From positions 4,216,001-4,280,000 of the forward strand of contig LR990730.1 of the NCBI GenBank assembly GCA_905142475.1: 64,000 nt of DNA, in the 5' to 3' direction. Positions within the stretch are counted from its first letter, which is position 1; every line of letters starts with the position of its first letter. Shown here one piece after another: positions 31,500 through 40,494 of the stretch. Below the pieces are notes generated by a model. It was not told the origin of the DNA and did not search any database. It worked only from the letters and a program-made list of their open reading frames with translations. The stretch comes from Xanthomonas hydrangeae. Lineage in GTDB: Bacteria > Pseudomonadota > Gammaproteobacteria > Xanthomonadales > Xanthomonadaceae. Position numbers and translations under genes: made by a program.

Positions 31500-32702
31500 T
31501 CAGGTGCGTAGAAAGATTTCCACGCGTCGATTGAGTTGTCGCCCGCCGGGGTTGTCCTGTCCATTGAGCGTATTCGGCGCTACCGGCTGCGATTCGCCGT
31601 AGCCCTTTGCGCCGGCCGACTGCGCGGCACCGCGTGTGCGTAACGCGGCCAGCACTGCATCGGCGCGGCGCTCGGACAGCGCCTGGTTATAGGCATCGCT
31701 GCCCTTGGCATCGGCATGCCCGCGCACTTGCATGTCCTTGGCGCTGACCTTGCCGAGTGCGGCGGCCAGCACGTCGAGTACGCGCGCGGCATCGGGGCGG
31801 ATCTCGGCCTTATCGAAGTCGAACAGGATGCGTTCGTTCAAGGTGATCAGATAGCCGCACGGCGCACCGGGAGGTGCGAATTTCTGCAGCAGCGGAAAGC
31901 GCCCGGCAGGCGGCACCTTCGACAGCGGCGGCATGCGTACCTCGCGCGGCGGCGTGCCGACGGTGCCGGTGCCATCGCCGCGGTTCTGCACCAACCCGTC
32001 CGGGCCGTTCCAGGTCCCCGAGCCGTCGGCGTTGATGGTGATCAGGCCGCGTGGACCGTTCCAGCTGCCGCTGCCATCGCCGTGATTGTTGACCAAGCCG
32101 CTCTTGTCGCTGTTCCAGGTACCCGCGCCCTTGGCGTCCAGGCTGATCAGACCGGCCGGGCCGTTGTAGGAGCCAGCACCGTTGGCCTGCACCTGGATGA
32201 TCGCATCGTCGCCGCCGGCGCCGCTGGCATTGATGGTGCCGCTGCCGTCGGCGTTGACGCTGATCAGGCCGCCGTCGAAGTTGGCGCTGCCGCTGCCGTC
32301 GGCCTTGAGGTCGAACAGGCCGCCGTCGCCGTTGCGCAGCAGATTGCCGTTTGCATCGACGCTGGTGATGCCGGCATCGTTGATCAGGGTGCCGCCATCG
32401 CCGCAACGTGCGGGCGCAACGCTGACGCCTTCGATCGGGTCGAGAATGTCCTGCAGCGAGGCTTCCAGCGCGCGTTGCGCCGGGGTCACGCCGGCGATGT
32501 CCGGCACCACGATCAACGGGATGGCCGGGAACTCGGGCACCGCCTCATCGGTGGCCGGCGGCGCATCGGATGGACGCGCTGCAGTCTGCGCTGCCGGCGG
32601 CGTTGCAGCCGCAGCGTCTGCCGCGTTCTTCTGACCTTCGTCGCGGCCGCAACCGGCCAGCAGCAAGGGCACCCAGATCACTGCCGACAGCGTCTTGCGC
32701 AT
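31500..32702 (-). CDS. OmpA-family lipoprotein with glycine/asparagine-rich repeats
   Basis: The protein has 400 residues from the ATG at 32702 (AAGGAAG upstream). It has a signal peptide with lipobox LLAGC and a Pro/Ala linker. About seven to eight degenerate 17-24-residue repeats of the type GLISVNADGSGTWNGP follow (about 100-265). The C-terminal OmpA peptidoglycan-binding domain has ILFDFDKAEIRPDAARVLD, VRGHADAKGSDAYNQALSERRADAV and NRRVEIFL. It should link the outer membrane to the cell wall. The repeat region probably forms a beta-rich stalk (inference). Confidence 0.88.
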   Translation of the reverse strand: MRKTLSAVIWVPLLLAGCGRDEGQKNAADAAAATPPAAQTAARPSDAPPATDEAVPEFPAIPLIVVPDIAGVTPAQRALEASLQDILDPIEGVSVAPARCGDGGTLINDAGITSVDANGNLLRNGDGGLFDLKADGSGSANFDGGLISVNADGSGTINASGAGGDDAIIQVQANGAGSYNGPAGLISLDAKGAGTWNSDKSGLVNNHGDGSGSWNGPRGLITINADGSGTWNGPDGLVQNRGDGTGTVGTPPREVRMPPLSKVPPAGRFPLLQKFAPPGAPCGYLITLNERILFDFDKAEIRPDAARVLDVLAAALGKVSAKDMQVRGHADAKGSDAYNQALSERRADAVLAALRTRGAAQSAGAKGYGESQPVAPNTLNGQDNPGGRQLNRRVEIFLRT

Positions 32703-32872
32703 CGCATCTTCCTTGTTGGAGCGTGTTCGAGAGAACCGCCTGATAGCATGAGGCTGGTAAACGATACGCTAAGAACGGCGAACAACACCGCTGCGCGTCC
32801 GCCAGGTCGAGTGCAGTGATTTTGTCAGCCACTTCTTGGTGAATGCAGTCAGAAGCCTAGTTAGTCGAGGGC

Positions 32873-32975
32873 GCGGTGCCCTCACCGCTCGCGGGACACG
32901 CCGTGAACCCGTCCCTGGGGGCTCGGTGGCGGCATCCATGCCGCCACACGGTCCCGCAAGCGGCGAGGACACCGC
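32873..32975. repeat. hairpin repeat, core1 copy C1
   Basis: The arms 32873-32896 and 32952-32975 are largely complementary around core1 with GGCGGCATCCATGCCGCC. It is nearly identical to D1 337 bases on. Confidence 0.85.
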
Positions 32976-33077
32976 ACCAGACAGGTTTCTGGTTGCTTTA
33001 TTGAGGACAGGACACGGCGTCAGCCAGTCTGCTGGTTGCCTTGTTTAAAACCCTGCACATCGACCATCTCGACTGGC

Positions 33078-33179
33078 CCTTGCCCGCCCACCATCGCAGG
33101 ACACGCCGCAAGTACGTCCATGTAGGCTCTTACGCGGCATCCATGCCGCGTAAGAGCCTGCGACGGTGGGCGGGCAAGG
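33078..33179. repeat. hairpin repeat, core2 copy C2
   Basis: The arms 33078-33100 and 33157-33179 match in 22 of 23 positions. Core2 is in the same orientation as A2 and B2 and keeps the intact TGTAGGCTCTTAC site. Confidence 0.88.
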
Positions 33180-33209
33180 GCCCTGCAGCCAACTCGCAGC
33201 GTCGAGGGC

Positions 33210-33312
33210 ACGGTGCCCTCACCGCTCGCGGGACACGCCGTGAACCCGTCCCTGGGGGCTCGGTGGCGGCATCCATGCCGCCACACGGTCCCGCAATCGG
33301 CGAGGACACCGC
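33210..33312. repeat. hairpin repeat, core1 copy D1
   Basis: This is a near-duplicate of C1 (offset 337 bases), including flanking sequence up to the ACCAGACAG after the right arm. The 32.7-33.68 kb stretch holds no recognisable gene, only these repeats and their duplicated flanks. Confidence 0.85.
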
Positions 33313-33449
33313 ACCAGACAGTTATAGGTTGCCTTGTTGAAAGCCTGCCTATTTCTCGGCTTGTCTTGGAAGCTGATCGGGCGCGCCGTCACCTAAAAGA
33401 CGCACGTCATGCATTGCTTGCACCATGCAAAACGACACTCTCGACTGGT

Positions 33450-33551
33450 CCTTGCCCGCCCACCGTCGCGGGACCTTACGCGGCATGGATGCCGCGTAAG
33501 AGCCTACATGGACGTACTTGCGGCGTGTCCTGCGATGGTGGGCGGGCAAGG
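33450..33551. repeat. hairpin repeat, core2 copy D2 with inverted core
   Basis: The outer flanks and arms (33450-33473, 33528-33551) match C2 in the same orientation, but the core between the arms is reversed (CTTACGCGGCATGGATGCCG first, GTACTTGCGGCGTGT last). Confidence 0.88.
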
Positions 33552-33681
33552 GCCCTGCAACCAACTCGCAGTGTCAAGGGCGCGGTGCCCTCACCAGAGA
33601 GTTGGCCGGCTGTTTTATTGAACGCAACGCCATGCGCACCGACCATTCACTGACCACAACGGCATTTCGATTCTGCTTGCT

Positions 33682-35713
33682 TTAGAACGTTGCCGAGGAT
33701 GCAGCCGGTGTCTCGCCTTGCGCGCCGTGCGCACTCGTGTTTCCCGCCTCCTCGGCCTGCAGCTGCGCATGCAGGATGCGGCGAATCTCCAGAATCGCCT
33801 GCGGGGTTTCCTGCACGCTATGCCAGGAGGTCACTACCAATTCGGACTCGGCACCCTGCAGATGCGCACTGCGATAAGGCACCAGACCATCATCGGAATC
33901 GGCCAGCGGCACCTGCGGTTTTTCGCGCCCGACGATGGTGTGGTAATGCACCTGGGGGGAGATCGGCAGGTCCATGCTGGCGCGTACGAAGGGGTCGGTG
34001 TCGCTCAGGTTGTCGATGCTGGTCGGCGGCAGCAAGCGCCGCTTGCGTCGCGGGTCGCCGCCCTGCCCGTCACGCTCGCTGTTGGCCAGGTCCTGCAGCA
34101 CATCACCGAAGCGATCCAGCAAGGCGATCGGCAAACGCACCAGGCGGCCGACGAAGCGCCCCAGCCCACCTTCGGCCAATGGCGTGCCGCGATGCGGCGC
34201 GGCAATGAAGATGGCGCGGTCGACCTGCGGCAGTGGCGAAAAATGCAGCAGCGGCGACAACTTCGCGCGCACGCGTGCGCAGCGCTCGCCTTCCAGCCGG
34301 TAGTTTTCCAGCAATGAATTCCACAACGTGTCGCCGGAAGACGACACCAGCAAGCGCCCGATCACCCCGCCCATGCTGTGGCCGATCAACACCATGTCGT
34401 GCGATGCGATGGCCGTGCCGGCCGGATCGAAGTGCTGCAGGCTGCGCTCCACCAATGCCTGGATTTCCGCGCGGTTGACCGCCACCGGCGCGTTGGTCGG
34501 GTAGTACACCTGCCAGATCTGGTAGCGCTGGCGCAGCGTTTCATCGCCCATCACTTCGTTGGCGACATTGACCCAGGCTTCCGGGCTGCTGGCCAGCCCG
34601 TGCAGCATCAGCAGCACGCGTCGGTCCGGGTCGTAGGGCTGCATCAGATACAGATGCGGGCGATCGATGCCGCGCGCGCTGCCCAGCATCGAGCGCAACG
34701 ACTGCGCGGCGAAACCGGATTTGGCCAGCCATAGCCCATAGGCGGCAGTGAAATTGGCCGCCAGCGGCACGCGCTGCCCATGCAGCACCACCTCGTTCTG
34801 GCGATACGGGTCGTACGGCACCACGGTGGCGATGTTGCCGCGTAGCACGGCATCCAGCGTCTCGCCTTCGAAATGCAGCAGCAGCGTGGCCGGTGCGTAC
34901 GGCATCTCGCTGAAAGTAGGCAACGGCCGCTCTGGCGATGCGACTGCAGTGGCGGCTTGTTGCAAGGCCAGCCCGGCAGGATCGCCGACCACTTGCGGGT
35001 CCACCTCGGCCACCAGCTCGGCACCGAAACCATCGCGCCGATAGGTGCTGCGCAGCCCATTGAAGCGCAACGCCGAGGCGGCGAAGATCGCGCGCGGCGT
35101 GTTGCCGCCACCCGGCAGCCGATAGGCGGACATGTCGATACCCACCTGCCAGCGGCCCACGGTGGTCGGTTTGCGCTCGGTCTGGCCGGTTTGCTGCGCG
35201 CGTGCGAACAGGCTCGATCACCTGCTGCACGGCGTAGTTGTAGTAGTCGCGCACCTGCGTCTGGCGATTTTCGAACGCACGTGCACTGGGCGGGCGGGCG
35301 CTGAAAAACAGGTACGCGTACGCATGCCGCGCTGCTTCCAGCCAGGCGTCGACTGCAGCGTCGCTCATCGTTGTCGGGTCGCGCCCGCCTAATGCAATCG
35401 CATGCGCGGTCCATAGCTCGGCTTGCGTTGCCAGACGGCGCTCCTCGCCGATGCCCGCCACGCTGGTGAGTTGCTGCAGGCACGACAGTGGGTCGCTGCG
35501 GCAGGCCTTGGGTTGCAGCCCGGCCACCTGCAGGGTCTCGCTGCTGGCCTGGCTCAACTCGCCGGTGCTGAGCACATCTCCGCGCGTGCGCGCGATGTAG
35601 TCGCCGCTGCTGTGCGATTGCACCGTGACCATGGCACAGCCGCTCAGCAACAGGCTGCCCAGCACACCCGCCAACACTGCAGCGGTGCGGCGTCCACGCA
35701 GGCGCGACGTCAC
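33682..35713 (-). pseudogene. alpha/beta-hydrolase lipoprotein, frameshifted
   Basis: The first frame starts at 35713 with a signal peptide and lipobox LLLSGC and runs to about 35212 (VQQVIE). The homologous continuation (LFARAQQTGQTERK, then GIDMSAYRLPGGG) is in another frame and runs to 33682. It holds the lipase core LMLHGLASSPEAW, LIGHSMGGVIGRLL with the nucleophilic Ser, and FIAAPHRGTPLAEGG. One extra C or two lost bases near 35211-35212 (GAG CC TGTTC) explains the break. The intact protein would be a secreted lipase-like lipoprotein of about 675 residues. It overlaps the DUF4105 gene by four bases. A sequencing error is possible. Confidence 0.85.
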
Positions 35714-36747
35714 CGGGGTGCGCTCGTGGTGGCGGCTGGCGCCGGTGCCTGCGGCATGCCGACACGGATGCGCTCGGAGAAATCCGCCGCCTTATCGGCT
35801 GCGATCGCACGTGCGGTGAAATGCCCGCGCTGCTTCAAGGTGGCAAAATCGTAGCCGGGCAGCAGGCCCTGATGATCGTAGGCGTATGCGTCCACGTAGC
35901 CGGACAGCAGCAGGCGATGATCCAGCGGCAAGGTGGGCTGCAATTGCCGCGCCAGCGCAAACACGATCGTGGTGCAGTTGCTGGTGAGCGTGTTGTAGAA
36001 CGCCGGGCCGCGATTCAAGTCGTTGGCCATGCGCACATAGCCCATGAACATGCGGCGCAGACCGGCCTTGGGAATCGCCAGCCGATACAGATACATGTCC
36101 TCGCCGCGCACGTTGGTGCGCACGCGCAGAATGTCGCGTTCGTCGGCGGCCAACAGGGTTTCTTCGAAGCTGCGGAAAAAACCGCCCAATGCAGAAAACG
36201 ACTCGCCGCGTTTCTTGCGGATTTCCAGCGAGAACACCACGTGCGAGCCGTCGTCGAAGCCGAACGACACCAGCGTGTGCGCGATGGCAGGGCCCATCCA
36301 GTACGACAGCGCCAGATCGGCGCTGACCAGACGGTCCAGATCATACTGGCGGGTTTCCCAACGCGGCTGGTAGTCGGTTTCGCTCTGCCAATCGAAATTG
36401 CGCACGTTATGCAATGTAACGATGTTGCCGTGCACGTCGGGCTGCAGGCGCTGGGCAACATCGTCGGCCCAGTCGCGGTCCTGGCTGGGCTGCATCATCC
36501 ACCACGACACCGCCAGCACCGCAAACGCCGCACTGAAGATGCCCACCAAGGCCCAGTTCTCGCGGCCACGGCGCAGGCCCCACAACGCCGCCAGCGCCAT
36601 CGCGCACCACGAGCCCACCCAGGCCGCGCGCACGAACGCATTGCCAGTGATCGCGAAGTAGATCGCAAGTCCACCCCATAGCGCGGCCAGCACCAGCGCC
36701 ACGCGCAGCGCCCAGCGACCGAGGCGGGACCGCGTGGCCGGTGTCAT
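35710..36747 (-). CDS. DUF4105 (Lnb N-terminal-like) membrane protein
   Basis: The protein has 345 residues with three N-terminal membrane helices (about 10-80) and a periplasmic domain. The DUF4105 core includes HTLVSFGF, LSLEIRKKRGESFSALGGFF-like sequence (read as EIRKKRGESFSALG) and YNTLTSNCTTIVF with a conserved Cys. The domain is papain-like and related to the N-terminal region of lacto-N-biosidase proteins. The function is unknown. It overlaps both its neighbours by four bases, so the TetR, DUF4105 and hydrolase genes form one operon. Confidence 0.88.
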   Translation of the reverse strand: MTPATRSRLGRWALRVALVLAALWGGLAIYFAITGNAFVRAAWVGSWCAMALAALWGLRRGRENWALVGIFSAAFAVLAVSWWMMQPSQDRDWADDVAQRLQPDVHGNIVTLHNVRNFDWQSETDYQPRWETRQYDLDRLVSADLALSYWMGPAIAHTLVSFGFDDGSHVVFSLEIRKKRGESFSALGGFFRSFEETLLAADERDILRVRTNVRGEDMYLYRLAIPKAGLRRMFMGYVRMANDLNRGPAFYNTLTSNCTTIVFALARQLQPTLPLDHRLLLSGYVDAYAYDHQGLLPGYDFATLKQRGHFTARAIAADKAADFSERIRVGMPQAPAPAATTSAPR

Positions 36748-37316
36748 CGGGTGCCGCCTTCCGGCACCTGCATGCCCAGCGCGTGCATCAACAGATCGGC
36801 CGAGCGATGGGCAAGCCGTTTGCGTTCGGATTCGTCATTGCCACGCAGGCAGCTGCCCAGCATGTCGATCACCAACAGCAACTGCTCGTCGTCGACATCG
36901 GCGCGGCACAGGCCGGCGTCGCGGGCGCGATGCACGAACGGCAGGAAGATGCGCACCACACGCCGATCGGCGGTTTCCACGGCCGGGTGCGCGCGTTCGA
37001 TCGAACGCCAGAAATCCACCAGCGGCGCGGATTGGGCGATGTGCTCGGCCACGTCGTGCAGCAGCACGGCCAGCCCGTCCGGGCGCTCGCCCAGATCGGC
37101 GGCGAGGCGTTCCAGCCCATCCAGGCCACGGGTCATCAGCGCCGTCATCAGCGCGAGCCGGTCGGGGAAATTGCGGTACAGCGTGGCGCGGCCAAGGCCG
37201 GCACGTTCGACCACCAGTTCCAGCGGGGCGTTGACGCCGTGTTCGCTGAACACTTCGTCGGCGGCATCGAGAATCTGCCGGCGGCGTAGCGCGGCATCGG
37301 GGCGGGGAGTGGTCAT
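36744..37316 (-). CDS. TetR-family transcriptional regulator
   Basis: The protein has 190 residues from the ATG at 37316. The N-terminal helix-turn-helix spans about 10-55 (RRRQILDAADEVFSEHG, VVERAGLGRATLYRNFPDR). The C-terminal ligand domain is helical. It heads the operon with DUF4105 and the lipoprotein hydrolase and probably controls it. The palindrome CGGACAGATTTGTCCG (37328-37343), 12 bases before its start, is a good candidate operator for autoregulation. Confidence 0.9.
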   Translation of the reverse strand: MTTPRPDAALRRRQILDAADEVFSEHGVNAPLELVVERAGLGRATLYRNFPDRLALMTALMTRGLDGLERLAADLGERPDGLAVLLHDVAEHIAQSAPLVDFWRSIERAHPAVETADRRVVRIFLPFVHRARDAGLCRADVDDEQLLLVIDMLGSCLRGNDESERKRLAHRSADLLMHALGMQVPEGGTR

Positions 37317-37327
37317 CGCGGCATTAT

Positions 37328-37343
37328 CGGACAGATTTGTCCG
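37328..37343. promoter_or_regulatory. candidate TetR operator
   Basis: A perfect 6-bp inverted repeat CGGACA/TGTCCG with a GATT spacer lies 12 bases upstream of the TetR start. A second palindrome CCGACCAACGGTCGG is at 37381-37395. The link to this regulator is inferred from position. Confidence 0.5.
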
Positions 37344-37430
37344 GCAACGCCAGAGTCCGCTTGACCAACCCGCGCATTCTCCGACCAACGGTCGGATCAT
37401 GCGATCGGATGAGGTGCTGGGATCGGGCGG

Positions 37431-37502
37431 TCCGCTTTGACCATCCGCTTTGACCATCCGCTTTGACCATCCGCTTCGACCGTCTCATGCGACGGTCGAA
37501 GC
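37431..37502. repeat. 13-bp tandem repeat and strong hairpin between tetR and ppc
   Basis: Almost four copies of TCCGCTTTGACCA lie at 37431-37482. They run into a perfect hairpin with 12-bp arms GCTTCGACCGTC/GACGGTCGAAGC (37473-37484, 37491-37502). The hairpin ends 11 bases after the ppc stop and may stop ppc transcription, although there is no T-run. Confidence 0.8.
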
Positions 37503-37513
37503 AGCGAACCGGA

Positions 37514-40228
37514 TCAGCCGGTGTTCTGCACGCCTTGCGAGACGCCGTTGACGCAGGCCACCAGCGCGCGCAGCAGCTCGTCGTCCTCGCCATCGGTGGC
37601 ACGCCAGCGTTGCAGCAGATCCACCTGCAACACGCTGATCGGGTCGATGTAGGGATTGCGCAGGCGGATCGACAACGCCAGCCGCGGGTCGTGCTGCAGC
37701 AGCGATTGCTGCCCCGTCAACGCCTTCACCCAGCCCTTGGTCAGCGCCAGTTCGTCGCGGATGCCCGGGAAAAAGCGCTCATGCAGGTCACCCGACAGCC
37801 GCGAAAACAGCTCGGCGATGTTGAGATCGCCCTTCGACAGCACCATCGCCACGTCGTCCAGAAAAGTGCGGAAGAACGGCCAGTCCTGCGCCATCTCGCG
37901 CAAGGTCTCTTCATGTCCCGCATCCACCGCCGCCTGCAGGCCGCTGCCCACGCCGTACCAGCCCGGGATCACCGCACGCGCCTGGCTCCACGCGAACACC
38001 CACGGAATCGCGCGCAGATTGGACAACGCCGCGTCCTGGCCGAGCCTGCGCGACGGGCGCGAGCCCAGGGTCATGCGTTCGATCACATCGATCGGCGTGG
38101 CGCGGCGGAAATACTGCATGAAATCCGGCGCGCCGACGAAGGCGCGGTACGCGACAGTGCTTTGTTCTGCGACCAGATCCATCACCGGCCGCCAGCGATC
38201 CTCGCGCGGCTCGGGCGCACGCGGGCGCAGGCTGGAGAGCAGCACCGCGCCGGTCATCTGTTCCAGCGAGCGCAATGCCAAGGCACGAATGCCGTACTTG
38301 CGATGGATCACCTCGCCCTGCTCGGTGACGCGCAGGCGGCCATCGACACTGCCGCGTGGTGCGGCATCCAGCGCGCGGCTGGTCTTGCCCCCGCCACGCG
38401 CGATCGAGCCGCCACGGCCGTGGAAAAACGTCAACCGCACGCCCAGTTCGGCAGCGGCTTCGAGCAACTCCACCTGCGCGCGCTGCAGGCCCCAGCGCGA
38501 GGCGGTGATGCCACCGTCCTTGCCGCTGTCCGAATAACCGAGCATCACCATCTGGGTGTCGCCGCGCGCGGCCAGATGCTGGCGGTAGACCGGATCGGCG
38601 AGCAGATCCTGCACGGTGCCGGTGCCGCCGCGCAGATCGTCCACGGTTTCGAACAGCGGCACGATATCCAGCGGCACGGCGCCAGCGTCGTCGGCCAGGC
38701 CGCCGCGTCGCGCCAGCGCGAGCACGGTGAGTACGTCGGCGCGGTTATGCGCCATCGAAATGATGTAGCTGCCCAACGCATCGGCGCCGTGGCGGCTGCG
38801 CGCATCGGCGAGCGCGGCGAACACCGCATCCAGCCGCGCGTTGCCTTCGTCATCCACGCGCGGCAATGCCTGTTCGCCGGCTGCATACGGACCGAGCAAT
38901 GCAGCGCGCTGCTTTGCATCCTGTTCGTCCCAATTCACCTGGCCCAGTGCGTCGGCCACCGCGCGCGCATGCACGCTCGATTCCTGGCGCACATCCAGAC
39001 GGGCCAGATGGAAGCCGAAGGTGCGCACGCGCCACAACAGACGGCGCACCGCGAACCAACCGGCGTGCAGGCCCTTGTTGGCCTGCAGGCTGTCCAGGAT
39101 CAATTGCAGATCGTGTTCCAGCTCGGACGGGGTGGTGTAGGCACCCTCGGCATCGTCCAGCGTGGCCTGCAGGCGCGCGCGCATCAGATCGTTGAGCAGG
39201 CGATACGGCATGTCGCCATGGCGCGGGCGCGAGCGTGCGGCGTCCTCCGGCAGCAATGCGCGGTAGCGCTCCAGTTGCTCGCTCAATTCCGAACTGACTG
39301 CCACCAGCGTGGTCGACTGGCTGAGCAGGCTGGCCAGTTGCCACAGCTCGTTTCGATAGCGATCCAGCACCGCGCGTCGCTGCGCATCCAGCGTGCCGGC
39401 GATGGTGACGGCATCGACGTTGGGATTGCCGTCCATGTCGCCGCCCACCCAGGTACCGAAGCGCAGCAGCCGCGGCAGGGTCGGCACGCTGCCGTAGGTC
39501 TCTTCGATGGCGTGTTCGAGGGTTTCGTACATCACCGGCACCACGCGATACAGCACCTGGGTGAGATAGAACCCCACATGCTCGCGCTCGTCTTCCACGG
39601 TGGGACGCACCGGCGAGGAATCGGCGGTCTGCCAGGAGGCGGTCAGGGCCATGCGGAAGCGCGCCGCATCGGTGGCGCGCTCGTTGGGCGTGCGCATGCC
39701 ATCGAGGTTGTCGACCAGGCTGGCGACCATCAGCTGTTCTTTTTCCAGCAGCGCGCGCCGCACCGCTTCGGTGGGGTGCGCGGTGAACACCGGCTCCACG
39801 TCGATGCGCGGCAGCCACTCGCTGAGCTCTTCCAGTGTCACGCCCTGCGCCTTGAGCCGGCGCAATGCATCGTGCAGGCCATCGGGCTGCGGCGTGTCGG
39901 TGCCGCTGCGCTGGTACTCACGGCGGCGGCGGATGCGGTGCACGCGCTCGGCGATGTTGACCACCTGAAAATAGGTGCTGAAGGCGCGCACCAACGACTC
40001 GGCTTCACGCGGCTCGCGTCCGGCCAGTTGCGCGCTCAGTGTGGACGGTGGCGCATCGCTCTCGCGCCGCGCGATGGCGGTGGTGCGGACACGTTCGATC
40101 TCATCGAGAAATTCCGCAGAGACCTGCTCGGCGAGCAGATCACCGACCAGGGCACCGAGCCGACGCACATCGTCGCGCAAGGCAAGATCGGGGGTAGCGA
40201 ACACAAGACTGCTGCGGTACTCGTTCAT
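37514..40228 (-). CDS. ppc: phosphoenolpyruvate carboxylase
   Basis: The 904-residue cytoplasmic enzyme carboxylates PEP to oxaloacetate and so refills the TCA cycle. Catalytic blocks are [12 protein letters not shown] with the essential His, [10 protein letters not shown], and [13 protein letters not shown] with the Lys/Arg-rich loop. The usual C-terminal NTG is present. The length is standard for bacterial PEPC. It is a single-gene unit with a REP-like element upstream and a hairpin downstream. Confidence 0.97.
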   Translation of the reverse strand: MNEYRSSLVFATPDLALRDDVRRLGALVGDLLAEQVSAEFLDEIERVRTTAIARRESDAPPSTLSAQLAGREPREAESLVRAFSTYFQVVNIAERVHRIRRRREYQRSGTDTPQPDGLHDALRRLKAQGVTLEELSEWLPRIDVEPVFTAHPTEAVRRALLEKEQLMVASLVDNLDGMRTPNERATDAARFRMALTASWQTADSSPVRPTVEDEREHVGFYLTQVLYRVVPVMYETLEHAIEETYGSVPTLPRLLRFGTWVGGDMDGNPNVDAVTIAGTLDAQRRAVLDRYRNELWQLASLLSQSTTLVAVSSELSEQLERYRALLPEDAARSRPRHGDMPYRLLNDLMRARLQATLDDAEGAYTTPSELEHDLQLILDSLQANKGLHAGWFAVRRLLWRVRTFGFHLARLDVRQESSVHARAVADALGQVNWDEQDAKQRAALLGPYAAGEQALPRVDDEGNARLDAVFAALADARSRHGADALGSYIISMAHNRADVLTVLALARRGGLADDAGAVPLDIVPLFETVDDLRGGTGTVQDLLADPVYRQHLAARGDTQMVMLGYSDSGKDGGITASRWGLQRAQVELLEAAAELGVRLTFFHGRGGSIARGGGKTSRALDAAPRGSVDGRLRVTEQGEVIHRKYGIRALALRSLEQMTGAVLLSSLRPRAPEPREDRWRPVMDLVAEQSTVAYRAFVGAPDFMQYFRRATPIDVIERMTLGSRPSRRLGQDAALSNLRAIPWVFAWSQARAVIPGWYGVGSGLQAAVDAGHEETLREMAQDWPFFRTFLDDVAMVLSKGDLNIAELFSRLSGDLHERFFPGIRDELALTKGWVKALTGQQSLLQHDPRLALSIRLRNPYIDPISVLQVDLLQRWRATDGEDDELLRALVACVNGVSQGVQNTG

Positions 40229-40356
40229 CGGAAACGCACACCCTCTTCAAGCGCAAAGTCGTCGAAGACTAACCCAAAAGGATTAGATGATCGCGACCGG
40301 CACGACGGTTTCAACACCAACCATCGTGTGCCAGTGCCCCCTATCCGATGGCTCTC

Positions 40357-40424
40357 GTAGGAGCGCGCTCGCGCGCGACGGGGCTTCCCCGGTAATGCCC
40401 CATCGCGGGCAAGCCCACTCCTAC
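40357..40424. repeat. REP-like palindrome upstream of ppc
   Basis: It begins GTAGGAGCGCGC and ends CCCACTCCTAC, with complementary outer parts and a less perfect middle. It belongs to the family at 14074-14142. A further CACTCCTACGGGTG fragment lies at about 40465-40480. Confidence 0.7.
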
Positions 40425-40494
40425 GCGATGTGGCTGTCCTGGTCATGCCCCGTCGCGCCCGGGTGCACTCCTACGGGTGCCAGCGCATCATCGA

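Noticed and set aside
32873..33551. Possible integron or CRISPR array from the regularly spaced repeats
   Set aside because: The spacing is irregular, the sequence between is itself duplicated, and no integrase or cas gene is near.
37463..40360. Open frame of 965 codons on the plus strand
   Set aside because: It is antisense to ppc, with an Arg/His/Gln-rich translation and no domain.
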